Shown: positions 1 to 9,391, counted from the first letter of the stretch. The stretch is DNA of 64,000 bases from JBBIRG01 sp964410965 (GCA_964410965.1 CAYPIY010000014.1:11849-75848), one strand, 5' to 3'. Translations and numbers: made by a program. Notes: generated by a model from the letters alone, not told the origin.

Positions 1-400
1 CCGGCAGTGCGTCCGTCGCTTCCTGTATCCACTGTTTCATCCGGGACTGGTCGGTGAGCGCGTCGGGAAGCGGCTGGGCTGCGGCAAGGGAGTCTGTGAC
101 GAGTTCGAGGGGAATCCAGCTCCGAAGTTTCATTTTCCGCAAATGCGAGAGCGAACGGTTGATTGCGATTCTTGTCAGCCAGGTATACAGGCTGCTGTCG
201 CCGCGGAACCCGGATAAATGCTGATACGCTTTCATGAACGTTTCCTGAAGAATATCGTCGGCATCATCATGGTCTTTCACATAACTCCGGATGATGGCGT
301 AAAGTCTTTCTCGGTAACGGTTGACGATGTCGATGAAAGCCCTGTCTTTGTCCTTTTCTGATTTTTCCCTGAAAGTCTTTACAAATTCCTGTTCATCCAT
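1..400 (-). CDS. ECF-type RNA polymerase sigma factor, 3' end outside window
   Basis: This is the N-terminal 133 codons of an extracytoplasmic-function sigma-70 factor, which redirects RNA polymerase to a specific regulon. The start is the ATG at 400-398 (MDEQEFVKTFREK); an ATG slightly upstream hits a stop after a few codons. Sigma region 2 is visible at about residues 25-90: a helix around FIDIVNRYRERLYAII, the DDADDILQETFMKAYQHL segment typical of core-binding region 2.2, then FRGDSSLYTWLTRIAINRS, typical of promoter -10 recognition in regions 2.3/2.4. Region 4 should begin just beyond the window edge. It is divergent from thiL. No anti-sigma gene is visible, since the downstream side is outside the window, so the stimulus it responds to cannot be inferred. 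Confidence 0.9.
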   Translation of the reverse strand, partial: MDEQEFVKTFREKSEKDKDRAFIDIVNRYRERLYAIIRSYVKDHDDADDILQETFMKAYQHLSGFRGDSSLYTWLTRIAINRSLSHLRKMKLRSWIPLELVTDSLAAAQPLPDALTDQSRMKQWIQEATDALP

Positions 401-586
401 CCGCTTTTCTCATTATTAAAGATCCGTTCAGCATGAATTAGACGCTCAAAGAATAAATGGGTTTAATCCTGTTGAAACTCAGTCTGAATGTAGTCAATTT
501 GAACGGTAAAAGCAAAAACACTTGGATATAACCGATCCGGAATATATATTGAATGGATTATCCTGTCCTTGCCATACATAAAGCGC

Positions 587-1657
587 ATGATTAAAAAACC
601 CTGCAACATCAAGATACAAAGCCGGCATCCGGCCTCGTCTGACCTTTCCTCCGCATCAGGATTTGCAGGCAGTATATCCGATATTGGCGAATTCGGATTG
701 ATCGCCAATCTTGAAAAGATGATCGGAAAAAACAGACGACAAGATGATTCAATAAAACTTGGTGTCGGTGATGATGGGGCGGTAATATCGCCCGGGAAAA
801 ACAAGCAGTTAGTCATGACCGTTGACGGAATGGTAGAGGACATTCATTTCAGCAGAAAGAACAGTGACTGGGAGAGCGCCGGATGGAAAGCAGCCGCGAT
901 GAATCTCAGCGACCTCGCGGCGATGGGTGCTGAACCGCGCTGGTTGCTTGTCAATCTTGTTCTGACAACGGATATGACACTGAAAAACGTTTACTCGCTT
1001 TACCGCGGGATGCTCGCGTGCGGAAAAAAATTCAGAGCGGCAATTATCGGCGGAAACACGGCGAGGTCGCATAAGGAATGCTCCGTTACCGTAACCGCGA
1101 TCGGCGAGGTAAATAAGAACAAATTCCTGCGACGTTCGGGCGCGAAAGAGGGCGATGTTATCGTTCTTACGGGACACCTCGGCCTTGCCGCGGCCGGACT
1201 TATGCTGCTGAATTCAAAACATTGCCCGAAAAATTCTGTCCTTGTCCGAAGTCAATTACGGCCGGTTCCGCGCGTACATGAAATTCAGAAAATTATTCAT
1301 CATAAGATTCACATTCACGCCTGCATTGATATCAGCGACGGTTTCGCTTCCGATCTCGGTCACGTCTGTGAAGCGTCGAATCTCGGCGCCGAACTCGATG
1401 AATCCATGATACCCGTCCATCCGGGACTGAAAAAAACATCGGAACTATTTTCGGTCAATCCGTATGATTTAATATTTTATGGCGGCGAGAATTACGAGCT
1501 GCTGTTGACCATGACCGAAAAGGAATTCAGTAAAGCGAAAATAATTCTTCCTCAATTGTACACAGTCGGATATATGACGTCTCACAGAGGCATCCGAATA
1601 AGAACGAAAAATCATCAATTAACAAACATACAACAAACAGGATTTCGCCACTTTTAA
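587..1657 (+). CDS. thiL: Thiamine-monophosphate kinase
   Basis: ThiL phosphorylates thiamine monophosphate with ATP to make the cofactor thiamine diphosphate in the cytoplasm. Counting from the ATG at 587, the AIR-synthase-like N-terminal half has SDIGEFGLI (about 31-39), GVGDDGAVI (about 59-67) and TVDGMVEDIHF (about 78-88), with acidic Mg-binding residues, and MNLSDLAAMGAEPRW (about 105-119). GGNTAR lies near 155, and ISDGFASDLGHV and GGENYELLL in the C-terminal half. The start is uncertain: an in-frame TTG at 569 adds six residues, neither has a clear ribosome site, and about 30 residues precede the point where most family members begin. It is followed 13 bp later by the M24 peptidase. 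No thiamine riboswitch was recognised upstream. Confidence 0.9.
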   Translation: MIKKPCNIKIQSRHPASSDLSSASGFAGSISDIGEFGLIANLEKMIGKNRRQDDSIKLGVGDDGAVISPGKNKQLVMTVDGMVEDIHFSRKNSDWESAGWKAAAMNLSDLAAMGAEPRWLLVNLVLTTDMTLKNVYSLYRGMLACGKKFRAAIIGGNTARSHKECSVTVTAIGEVNKNKFLRRSGAKEGDVIVLTGHLGLAAAGLMLLNSKHCPKNSVLVRSQLRPVPRVHEIQKIIHHKIHIHACIDISDGFASDLGHVCEASNLGAELDESMIPVHPGLKKTSELFSVNPYDLIFYGGENYELLLTMTEKEFSKAKIILPQLYTVGYMTSHRGIRIRTKNHQLTNIQQTGFRHF

Positions 1658-1670
1658 CCCGGAGAGATTT

Positions 1671-2891
1671 ATGGAAGAAAAATATGGCATGGACTTCATG
1701 CACAGCCGTTTCCCGCGCATCCAGGAAGCGATCAAGACTAACGGTATAGACGGCTGGCTGTTATACAGTTTCCGTCATAACAACCCGATCGTGAAAAAAG
1801 TACTCGACCTGCCCCCGCATCTCGTCCAGGGCCGGCGGTTGTTTTATTTCATTCCCGCCGAAGGCATGCCGCAGAAACTGGTTCACGGCATCGAACGCGG
1901 AGCCTTGGACACGGTTCCGGGCGACCGCACGATATTCTCAAGCTGGCAGGAACTGGAAGCCGGGTTAAAAAAAATAACCGGAGGCGCAAAAAAAATCGCC
2001 ATGGAATATTCACCCGAATGCCAGATCCCCTACATCTCCATCGTGGACGCGGGCACGATCGAACTTGTCCGAAAGGCTACCGGCGCGACCATCGTCTCCT
2101 CCGCCGACCTGATCCAGCAGTTCGACGCCACCTGGGACGATGAACAGCTGATGCTCCATCTTGACGTATCCAAAGCCCTGATGGTCATCCAGAAAGAAGC
2201 GTTCGACATGATCCGCGATAAACTCAAAGCAAAAGCGAAAGTCACCGAATACGACGTTCAGCAGTTTATCCTGAAACGGTTCAAGGATAACAATCTGGTA
2301 ACCGAGCATCTGCCGAACTGTTCCGTGAAAGAAAATTCCGGCGACCCGCATTATGAGCCGTTACCGGACTCAAGCAAGGAAATCGTCGCCGGCGATCTGA
2401 TCCTGATTGACTTATGGGCGAAGAAAAACGTTGCGCGGGGAGTGTACGCGGATTATACCCTGATGGGTTATGCCGGTGATGCGGTGCCCGAGAAATATGA
2501 AAAAATTTTCCAGGTCGTCAAAGGCGCTCGGGACGCTGCGGTCAGTTTCGTCAAAGACACCCTTCGGCAGGACAAACCCCTCTACGGATGGCAGATCGAC
2601 GATGTGTGCCGGAATTACATCAAAGAACGCGGATACGGCGAATATTTCATACACCGCACAGGCCATTCCATCGGCGAGGAAGTTCACGGCAATGGCGCGA
2701 ATCTCGATAATCTGGAGACAAAAGACAACCGGCGCATTCTCCCGCGGACCTGCTTCTCGATCGAACCCGGTATTTATTTCGTCGGCGATTTCGGCGTGCG
2801 GAGCGAGATTAACGTTTACATTACCGACAAAAACGACGCGCTGGTAACCGGCACTCCGCTTCAGCAGGAAATTCTGGCTATTATGAAATAA
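1671..2891 (+). CDS. M24 family metallopeptidase (Xaa-Pro aminopeptidase-like)
   Basis: This is a pita-bread-fold dinuclear metallopeptidase, 406 residues, probably cytoplasmic since no signal peptide is seen. Residues 1-150 are a creatinase-type N-terminal domain (IDGWLLYSFRHNNPIVKK). The catalytic domain follows, and all five M24 metal ligands are present: Asp247 (LILIDLWAKK), Asp261 (GVYADYT), His332 (HRTGHSIGEE), Glu365 (SIEPGIYF) and Glu379 (VRSEINVYI). This supports aminopeptidase P or prolidase-type activity, cleaving next to proline, rather than a dead homologue. The exact specificity cannot be read from sequence. A GGAGA ribosome site sits just before the ATG. The gene is followed by a strong terminator hairpin. 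Confidence 0.88.
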   Translation: MEEKYGMDFMHSRFPRIQEAIKTNGIDGWLLYSFRHNNPIVKKVLDLPPHLVQGRRLFYFIPAEGMPQKLVHGIERGALDTVPGDRTIFSSWQELEAGLKKITGGAKKIAMEYSPECQIPYISIVDAGTIELVRKATGATIVSSADLIQQFDATWDDEQLMLHLDVSKALMVIQKEAFDMIRDKLKAKAKVTEYDVQQFILKRFKDNNLVTEHLPNCSVKENSGDPHYEPLPDSSKEIVAGDLILIDLWAKKNVARGVYADYTLMGYAGDAVPEKYEKIFQVVKGARDAAVSFVKDTLRQDKPLYGWQIDDVCRNYIKERGYGEYFIHRTGHSIGEEVHGNGANLDNLETKDNRRILPRTCFSIEPGIYFVGDFGVRSEINVYITDKNDALVTGTPLQQEILAIMK

Positions 2892-2923
2892 ATTCGTTAT
2901 ACTCCGTTATCAGTTATTGATCA

Positions 2924-2960
2924 CAGGCTTTGAATCATCCGGATTCAAAGCCTGATTTTT
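2924..2960 (+). terminator. Intrinsic terminator after the M24 peptidase gene
   Basis: A 13-bp perfect stem (CAGGCTTTGAATC paired with GATTCAAAGCCTG) closes a 5-nt loop and is followed by a short T-run. It lies 33 bp after the peptidase stop and separates thiL-M24 from greA. Confidence 0.85.
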
Positions 2961-3036
2961 AATTCAGTCCGCCGTCCGGTGAATGGCGGTCGGATAGTTT
3001 TTTTTAATTCGCCCGAACCAAGACACGCTATTATTT

Positions 3037-3066
3037 ATTCTTTGTGCCTTTGAGTCTTCGTGGCGA
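3037..3066. repeat. Decayed intergenic repeat (TTTGTGCC..TTCGTGGC type)
   Basis: The segment reads TCTTTGTGCCTTTGAGTC followed by TTCGTGGC. It is the reverse orientation of the CCACGAAG..CACAAAG repeats found near 21.4, 23.6, 28.5, 53.3, 55.9 and 58.6 kb. It sits directly upstream of greA. Confidence 0.55.
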
Positions 3067-3086
3067 GATAGGATAAGGAACAGAAC

Positions 3087-3560
3087 ATGAGCAAACAGTA
3101 TTTCACACCCGAAGGCTTGCGCAAGCTGAGGGAAGAAGTCGAACATCTTAAAAAAGTGAAACGGCCGGAGATCGCGAACCGCGTGCAGATCGCCCGGGAA
3201 CATGGTGATTTGAGCGAGAACGCAGAATACCACGCCGCGAAAGAGGAACTCCAGCTTCTGCAGAACCGGATCAATGAGATGGAAATGCGGATCATGAACG
3301 CGACAATCATAAACGAGGACGACATCCCCCAGGACAAAGTATACATTCTCGCGACCGTGGAACTGCAGAACATGAAGACGAAGGATAAAGTGACGTATAC
3401 GCTTGTCCCCGACTCCGACGCGGACTGGGAAAACGGGAAGATTTCCGTGAATACACCGATCGGCAAAGGATTATTAGGCAAGGGCGTGGGCGAGATCGCG
3501 ACGATTACCGTTCCAGCGGGTGAACTGAAATTAAAAGTGCTGAAAATTACACGAGAATAA
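3087..3560 (+). CDS. greA: Transcription elongation factor GreA
   Basis: GreA enters the RNA polymerase secondary channel and stimulates cleavage of backtracked transcripts. The 157-residue length matches the family. Residues 1-75 form the coiled-coil finger. The tip motif DLSENAEYHAAKEE carries Asp41 and Glu44, the acidic pair that positions the catalytic Mg ion, at the same numbers as in E. coli. Residues 80-157 form the FKBP-like globular domain (VYILATVEL, ISVNTPIGKGLLGKGVGE). An AAGGAA ribosome site precedes the ATG. The gene is monocistronic here and its stop abuts the stop of the convergent gene on the other strand. Confidence 0.96.
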   Translation: MSKQYFTPEGLRKLREEVEHLKKVKRPEIANRVQIAREHGDLSENAEYHAAKEELQLLQNRINEMEMRIMNATIINEDDIPQDKVYILATVELQNMKTKDKVTYTLVPDSDADWENGKISVNTPIGKGLLGKGVGEIATITVPAGELKLKVLKITRE

Positions 3561-4268
3561 TTATTTAATAATGACCTGACTATTATCAATCGCAATATCG
3601 TTAAAATTTTTCCCTGATAATTCCACCCCAGTATTCTTTTTCAGTTTCTCGACTGTGGTGCCGAGCTTGTCGGCCAGTTCACCAAGCGTCATCTGCATCT
3701 CACCGATATTGACTTTCGCGTCCGACTCGAAATTCAGTTTCCCTTTTTCCATCACGGGCTTTCCCTCGACGGAGATATGAACTTCCTTGTCTTTCAGGAA
3801 CGGAAATACTTTTGTCGCGGTTTGCACAAGTTCTTTTCCGTTTCCGGTTAACGACTGATCGGACAATTTCGTCAAATCGACGACCGCACCGGTCTCAATG
3901 GAATTGGGATTGATCTTCAGATGCGTGGCCTTGACAGACTTCATCAGCGAGTCGCCGTCCCCGCGCTCCATCATCTGGCCGAGCATCAGGTCATGCAGTT
4001 CCTCCGCGTTCAGTGAAACCGGCTTGGTGACGGCTTGTTTTTTAGTCACTCGACCGGCCTGATCGATTTTTTCCCTCACGATTTTCGAACGGTTGTCGAT
4101 GGCATCCTTGTCAAATTCACGACGGAACACTTCGCGTTCGGTGTTCACCTGAAGTTTGGGCTGTTGATACCATTCAGGCAACGTTGTGATTTTATCAATA
4201 TAATAATAGACGACGCATAATGCGGCGACAAGTATGACGAGCAGAATGAGCAGAATTTTTTTAAACAT
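3561..4268 (-). CDS. Membrane-anchored protein of unknown function
   Basis: A 235-residue protein with one N-terminal hydrophobic segment (about residues 4-25, FKKILLILLVILVAALCVVYYY) followed by a hydrophilic domain, probably held in the periplasm by this uncleaved anchor. The domain is rich in Lys and Glu, with a beta-looking central part (HISVEGKPVMEKGKLNFES) and a closing segment with LGELADKLGTTVEKLKKNTG. No cysteine-based lipobox and no catalytic motif were recognised. It could be a bacterial lipid- or sterol-binding-like periplasmic domain, but that is not supported by any motif seen. Its stop codon directly abuts that of greA. It is divergent from the subtilase gene. Confidence 0.75.
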   Translation of the reverse strand: MFKKILLILLVILVAALCVVYYYIDKITTLPEWYQQPKLQVNTEREVFRREFDKDAIDNRSKIVREKIDQAGRVTKKQAVTKPVSLNAEELHDLMLGQMMERGDGDSLMKSVKATHLKINPNSIETGAVVDLTKLSDQSLTGNGKELVQTATKVFPFLKDKEVHISVEGKPVMEKGKLNFESDAKVNIGEMQMTLGELADKLGTTVEKLKKNTGVELSGKNFNDIAIDNSQVIIK

Positions 4269-4401
4269 GGAATCTTTCCTTTAAACACTCTTTGATTACT
4301 TACAGCTTATCACTTAAACTAATAAAATTAATTTGCATTTCAATATGATTTTAAATAGCTTTGCCGCGTCATTTTTATCACTACTTCCAAAGGAATTATA
4401 C

Positions 4402-7305
4402 ATGAAACATTTAATGTACTCTCTGTCCGTTCTTGCGATTCTGCTGGTTTTCGTATCCGCGATTTCATCCGTCTTCGCACAGGGAAAGTTGAGTTCGAGG
4501 GTTGCTATGGCATCCGGGCATGAAGATCAGCTGCTGGTATGGATCACGTTTAAAGACAAAGGTACTCTCGCCGCGAAATATTCAGAAGCCACGCGGAACG
4601 TTTCCCCGCGCGCGATTCAGCGCCGTTCCAAAATGATGCCGCTTGATAAACTCATCGATGATAAAGACTATCCCGTAGAATCATCCTATATCACGCAAGT
4701 CGAACGGACTGGCGTTACAATCCGCCAGCAATCGCGCTGGTTCAACGCCGTCAGCGCGCAGGTGAGCAAAGAACAACTTCGCGAACTGGAAAAATTAAAT
4801 TGCGTCGCGAATATCGACCTGGTGATGCGGTTGAAGAAAAGCGCGAACGATATTGAATTCAAGTCTTCCGGCGACAAAAGCTCAACGGTTACAGGAAAAT
4901 CGACAGGAATAGAAACCATCGATTACGGAACTTCGTTCACGCAGAACAACCAGATCAGCGTGCCCGCGGTGCATAATCTTGGCATTTACGGGCAGGGCGT
5001 AATGATCGCGGTATTCGACGCGGGTTTCAACAATCTCGGGCATGAGGCGTTCGACAGCATGAATATTGTCGCTACGCACGACTTCGTGAACGGCGACAGC
5101 AGCGTGGCGGACGATCCCGGGCAGATGGGCGAAGGCAGTCACGGCACGAATACATTATCGGTATGCGGAGGCTACAAACCGGGACAGCTGGTCGGACCGT
5201 CGTTCCGCGCATCGTACGTGCTGGCCAAGACCGAGAACACCGAAAGTGAAACGCCGTTGGAAGAGGACAACTGGATCGCCGCGATCGAATGGGCGGAAGG
5301 ATACGGCGTGGACATCATCAGCAGTTCTCTCGGCTATATCGGCATGGACGCCGGTTCCGCATACAGTTATGACTGGACATGGATGAACGGCGATTCCTGC
5401 AAAATAACCAAAGCGGCGGACATGGCAACCTGGCGGGGCGTAGTGGTCGTGAATTCCGCGGGCAATGAATACGACGATCCCAGCCATAATACATTAGGGG
5501 CTCCTGCGGACGGCGATACGGTAATCGCGGTCGGTGCGGTTTATTCAGACGGATCCCGAGTTGGTTTCAGTTCTGTCGGCCCGACAGTGGACGGACGCAT
5601 CAAACCGGACGTGATGGCGATGGGTTCCGGCGTAAAAGCCGCTTATGGAAGCCCTGGAGCCACGGGTTATGAAAACGTTGACGGAACTTCGTTTTCCTGT
5701 CCCCTGACGGCCGGGGTTTGCGGATTGATTTTATCCGCTAATCCGAATCTCACCCCTTATCAAGTCCGGGAGGCCTTGCGCAATACGGCCTCGCAGTCAG
5801 GATCACCGGATAAATATTTCGGCTGGGGCATCGCGAACGCGCTGAACGCCGTGAATTATTACCGCGCGGTCATCATACATACACCCATGACGGATACCGA
5901 AGACCTGACGGGCCCGTATCCCATCAATGCGACGATCACCTCAACCATGGCAATCGATTCAGTTGTGCTCGTATATGGTACGGACGGCTCATTCGATCAG
6001 ACCGTTAACATGAGTCATACCGGAAACAATTATTTCGCTAACATTCCCGGGACAGGCGTACCCACGAATTATAATTATTATATCAAAGTCAAAAATACGA
6101 TGGGCTTGATCAGCTATGAGCCGAAGAACGCTCCGGCGGTTTATCATTCGTTCACCGCTTCGGCCGATACGGTAAAGCCGGTGATCACACACACGCCCAT
6201 TCCCGCCGCGGTGATTTATTTCCTGCCCGTCCAGATTACCGCGACGATTACCGATAATATCGGCATCGACAGCGTGTGGGTGGAATACGAGATCAATCAT
6301 GCGCCGTTCTCATCCTTCCCGATGACAACCTCCGGAGGGAATATTTTTAACGGTTCATTCAACTTCAGCGAAGGACAGGTGACTGCCGGAGATACCGTTT
6401 CGTACCGGATATGGGCACGCGACCTGTCATCCAATCAGAATGTGAAAACGTCGCCGGACGAATCGTCGTTCTTTCATTTTCCGATTACTACAGATACGGG
6501 TTATGTCACGGTGTTCTATGATGATTTCACATCGGGCGCCGGCAACTGGACAATCGCGAATAACGGAGGAACCTGCCTTTGGGAAATTCAGGGTCCATCC
6601 TATCCCAATGAATATACTTTACCGGTTACTTCCTCAGGCAACGTGATGGCCGCCGACGCCGATGACTGCGGTTCCGGCGGATCGCTTTTATCCGATCTGA
6701 TACTGACAACCGGGGTGGATGTTTCTTTTGATTCCGTTCGTCTGGAGTTTGATTCGGACTGGAATAATTATGTCTCTTCTGACACAGCAATCGTTTATGT
6801 TTCCGCGGGTGCCGGAATATGGCATCGTATACTGACTTATTCAGCGGATTTCCGCAATACTCATGTTAAATTGGACGTCACTTCACAACTTCGCGGATCG
6901 AACCAGGCTAAAGTCCGTTTCCGTTCCATTCAGCCCGGATATGATTGGTGGTGGGCAATTGACAATGTCAAGTTGTCCGTACGGGGTCCGCGTGTTCTAG
7001 ATGCGAATATATACCAGAATACCCCGAAAATATTCGCGCTTGAACAGAATTACCCTAACCCGTTCAACCCCGCCACGACGATCCGTTATCAGATTCCCGC
7101 AAGCGAAAAAGTTTCGCTGAAAATTTACAACACACTCGGACAGGAGGTACGAACGCTCGTTAACGCTAAGCAGAATGCCGGAGCGTATTCGATACAGTGG
7201 GACGGAAAAGACACGCAGGGACGGGCGGTGTCCAGCGGAATTTATATTTACCGTTTGAAAGCGGGAAGCAATGTAAAATCACAGAAGATGATGCTGATAC
7301 GGTAG
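4402..7305 (+). CDS. Secreted subtilisin-like serine peptidase (S8) with T9SS-type tail
   Basis: A 967-residue exported protease. The start chosen is ATG 4402, preceded by AAAGGA and followed at once by a signal peptide (MKHLMYSLSVLAILLVFV...VFAQ); an upstream in-frame ATG at 4333 would bury it. A propeptide-like region spans about 25-180. The catalytic triad is intact: Asp206 (AVFDAGF), His247 (GSHGTN) and Ser430 (DGTSFSCP), with Asn in VVNSAGNEY as the oxyanion residue. Ig-like stretches follow (about 480-680), then a jelly-roll-like region with FRSIQPGYDWWWAIDNVKL, and finally the sorting domain (QNYPNPFNPATTIRYQIP, LKIYNTLGQEVRTLV, SGIYIYRLKAG). Type IX cargo in this group is typically exported and has this tail cleaved; that is inferred here. 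Confidence 0.9.
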   Translation: MKHLMYSLSVLAILLVFVSAISSVFAQGKLSSRVAMASGHEDQLLVWITFKDKGTLAAKYSEATRNVSPRAIQRRSKMMPLDKLIDDKDYPVESSYITQVERTGVTIRQQSRWFNAVSAQVSKEQLRELEKLNCVANIDLVMRLKKSANDIEFKSSGDKSSTVTGKSTGIETIDYGTSFTQNNQISVPAVHNLGIYGQGVMIAVFDAGFNNLGHEAFDSMNIVATHDFVNGDSSVADDPGQMGEGSHGTNTLSVCGGYKPGQLVGPSFRASYVLAKTENTESETPLEEDNWIAAIEWAEGYGVDIISSSLGYIGMDAGSAYSYDWTWMNGDSCKITKAADMATWRGVVVVNSAGNEYDDPSHNTLGAPADGDTVIAVGAVYSDGSRVGFSSVGPTVDGRIKPDVMAMGSGVKAAYGSPGATGYENVDGTSFSCPLTAGVCGLILSANPNLTPYQVREALRNTASQSGSPDKYFGWGIANALNAVNYYRAVIIHTPMTDTEDLTGPYPINATITSTMAIDSVVLVYGTDGSFDQTVNMSHTGNNYFANIPGTGVPTNYNYYIKVKNTMGLISYEPKNAPAVYHSFTASADTVKPVITHTPIPAAVIYFLPVQITATITDNIGIDSVWVEYEINHAPFSSFPMTTSGGNIFNGSFNFSEGQVTAGDTVSYRIWARDLSSNQNVKTSPDESSFFHFPITTDTGYVTVFYDDFTSGAGNWTIANNGGTCLWEIQGPSYPNEYTLPVTSSGNVMAADADDCGSGGSLLSDLILTTGVDVSFDSVRLEFDSDWNNYVSSDTAIVYVSAGAGIWHRILTYSADFRNTHVKLDVTSQLRGSNQAKVRFRSIQPGYDWWWAIDNVKLSVRGPRVLDANIYQNTPKIFALEQNYPNPFNPATTIRYQIPASEKVSLKIYNTLGQEVRTLVNAKQNAGAYSIQWDGKDTQGRAVSSGIYIYRLKAGSNVKSQKMMLIR

Positions 7306-7315
7306 TTTATTTTAC

Positions 7316-7440
7316 CCGCGAAGGACGCGAATAATACAAAGAAAAATCAGATATATAAAAACCACAGAGATCACAGAGGACAAAGAAGAATAACTGAATT
7401 TACAAATCAAAGACCACTGCGAACTCTGCGGTTAAATTGT
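7316..7440. repeat. Cluster of decayed CGAAGGACGC / CACAGAG repeats
   Basis: Between the subtilase and rlmN lie degraded units such as CGCGAAGGACGCGAATA, CCACAGAGATCACAGAGG and CTGCGAACTCTGCGG. They are related to the short repeats in other gaps of this window. No open reading frame is seen here. Confidence 0.45.
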
Positions 7441-7489
7441 TCGCCTGATTCGCGGGCAGGTTTCAGAGGGCTTAGAGTTTATTAACATT

Positions 7490-7522
7490 ACCGCTCGTAA
7501 ATAATTCGGGCGGTTTTTTTTT
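7490..7522 (+). terminator. Intrinsic terminator upstream of rlmN
   Basis: The stem ACCGCTCG pairs with CGGGCGGT (8 bp including one G-T pair) around a 9-nt AT loop and is followed by a run of nine or ten T. It would end transcription from the subtilase gene 185 bp upstream. Confidence 0.75.
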
Positions 7523-7569
7523 GCGACCTTTTTCTTGATTTGTATGTCTTGGAAGTGTATTATCTGCCC

Positions 7570-8622
7570 ATGATGAACGATATTAATCAAAAAACAAAAC
7601 TTTTCGGAATGTCAATTCCTGAACTCACCGAGTGGTTTGAAACCATCGGCGAAAAGAAATTCCGAGGAGCGCAGGTGTTCCAGTGGCTCTATAAATACGG
7701 CGCGGAAACTTTTGACGATATGACCGATTTGTCAAAAAATCTCAGAAACACGCTTCATGACGCCGCCGTAATTCAAAAACTCAAACCGCTGCAAACCGTA
7801 GCCACGAATGACGATGAACGGGAAACAACAAAGAAGATATTATTTGAATTGCCCGACGGCCTGCGGGTCGAATCCGTTTATATCCCGGATGAAGGCCGTA
7901 AAACGGTCTGCCTGTCCACACAGGTCGGATGCAGTCTCGGCTGCCGGTTCTGCGCGACGGGAACCATGGGATTGATGAGGAATCTGTCCACGGGTGAGAT
8001 GGTTGACCAATTAGTGCATATGCGTAAATACACCGATCCGGACATCACAAATATCGTATTCATGGGCATGGGCGAACCGTTCCAGAATTACGACAACCTG
8101 ATTGCCGCCTGTGAAATCGTCACCCACCAGAACGGGCCGTGCGTCGGGAAAAAGAAAATCACCATCTCCACGGCGGGCCTGGTTCCGGAAATCATGCGGT
8201 TTGCCGAAGAACGCCAGCCGTACAGCCTCGCCGTCAGCCTCAACGCCACCAACGATGAACAGCGGAAATCGATTATGCCGGTCGCCAAAAAGTATCCGCT
8301 CGACGCGCTGCTGGACAGCCTGAAATATTATAATTCGTTCAACCGCAACCGCGTCACGCTGGAATATGTCCTGATCGCCGGCGTCAACGATACCCCGGAA
8401 GATGTCGGACGGCTGAAGAAAATCGTTTCCTATATCGGCCGCTGCAAGGTGAACGTCATTGTGTTCAATCCCGTGGAGCATTCGGAATTCCGCCCGCCGG
8501 ATGAATCAACGATCGAACGGTTCATGCGGGAATTATCCGTTATCAACAGCCCGCTGACGCTCCGGAAATCGAAAGGAAGCGATATATCCGCGGCCTGCGG
8601 CCAGCTGGCGGTCAAATCATGA
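7570..8622 (+). CDS. rlmN: Dual-specificity 23S rRNA/tRNA adenine-C2 methyltransferase RlmN
   Basis: RlmN is a radical-SAM enzyme that methylates C2 of A2503 in 23S rRNA and A37 of some tRNAs. Counting from ATG 7570 (about 350 residues), the cluster-binding motif GCSLGCRFC supplies Cys121, Cys125 and Cys128. The two methyl-transfer cysteines are Cys114 (TVCLSTQ) and Cys343 near the end (ISAACGQLA), so the enzyme looks complete. Other family marks are FMGMGEPFQNYDN, ISTAGLVPEI and SLAVSLNATND. An in-frame TTG at 7540 and a second ATG at 7573 are alternative starts. Only a weak GGAAG lies upstream. A terminator precedes it, so it has its own promoter or relies on readthrough. Confidence 0.95.
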   Translation: MMNDINQKTKLFGMSIPELTEWFETIGEKKFRGAQVFQWLYKYGAETFDDMTDLSKNLRNTLHDAAVIQKLKPLQTVATNDDERETTKKILFELPDGLRVESVYIPDEGRKTVCLSTQVGCSLGCRFCATGTMGLMRNLSTGEMVDQLVHMRKYTDPDITNIVFMGMGEPFQNYDNLIAACEIVTHQNGPCVGKKKITISTAGLVPEIMRFAEERQPYSLAVSLNATNDEQRKSIMPVAKKYPLDALLDSLKYYNSFNRNRVTLEYVLIAGVNDTPEDVGRLKKIVSYIGRCKVNVIVFNPVEHSEFRPPDESTIERFMRELSVINSPLTLRKSKGSDISAACGQLAVKS

Positions 8623-8650
8623 GTTTTTCCGTTTCTTCCGGACATCATCC

Positions 8651-9391
8651 GTGAAAGCAACCCGCAAAGTGCTCGCCCGGTTCCTCGCCTGTGCTGTCGC
8701 CGCCTGTACGATTCTCGCAGTCGTTTATTTCTTTTTGATCATCAGCCCTTCAATCCTGTTTACCTGCCGGACAGAGGTCGGAAATTGCCGGATTTATTCA
8801 AACGAAAGCTTCCCAGCCGATTCAATGATCGTATACTCGTTGCAAAAACTCAACCGTTCCGGGCTTATGCGGGACGATACGCATTTTGACATTTTTATCT
8901 GTGACAATTATTCCCTGTATACATTTCTCGCGCCGGCCAGCCGGAATTCTTTCGGCGTACACTACCCCGTGACCGGAAACATCATTTTGACGAAATCGGA
9001 TCTTCAGTGCGGGACCGTCACCCGAAACGGAACGGACAATAACATACGCTCCCTCGAAAGTGTACTGGCTCATGAAATGACCCACCGCCTGATCGAATCC
9101 GAATTCGGATTCTGGAAAACCCGCTTCATGCCGGCCTGGAAAGAGGAAGGCTTCTGCGAGTATATCGCCGGGGCCAGTTCCTATGATGTAAAGGAAGGTT
9201 TGAAAATATTTGCATACGGAAAAGACGACGGATCCCTTTCCTATCGGTATTTTACATACCGGCTTTTTGTGACCTGCCTGACGGAACGGAAAGGCCTGAC
9301 CATACGGCAAATTGCAGAACGGGATTTTGATCTTGAACAGCTCAGTGATGAAATCCGATCCTTGATCCGTGAGCAGGGTTTTACCCTTTAA
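8651..9391 (+). CDS. Membrane-anchored HExxH protein, putative metallopeptidase
   Basis: A 246-residue protein of unrecognised family, starting at GTG 8651, 28 bp after rlmN. Residues about 12-34 form one transmembrane segment (FLACAVAACTILAVVYFFL), leaving a domain probably outside the cytoplasm. That domain contains HEMTH (His141 to His145) followed about 25 residues later by AWKEEGFCEYIAG. This spacing resembles gluzincin peptidases, in which a downstream Glu is the third zinc ligand, so a zinc peptidase of the MA clan is plausible. Four cysteines lie in the domain (TCRTEVGNC, ICDNY, LQCGT). The dsbD thiol-exchange gene follows, and could help disulfide formation in such a protein; this is only a neighbourhood hint. 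Confidence 0.7.
   Translation: MKATRKVLARFLACAVAACTILAVVYFFLIISPSILFTCRTEVGNCRIYSNESFPADSMIVYSLQKLNRSGLMRDDTHFDIFICDNYSLYTFLAPASRNSFGVHYPVTGNIILTKSDLQCGTVTRNGTDNNIRSLESVLAHEMTHRLIESEFGFWKTRFMPAWKEEGFCEYIAGASSYDVKEGLKIFAYGKDDGSLSYRYFTYRLFVTCLTERKGLTIRQIAERDFDLEQLSDEIRSLIREQGFTL

Noticed and set aside
401..586. Possible thiamine riboswitch before thiL
   Set aside because: The conserved CTGAGA and ACCTGA-type core segments were not found in the leader.
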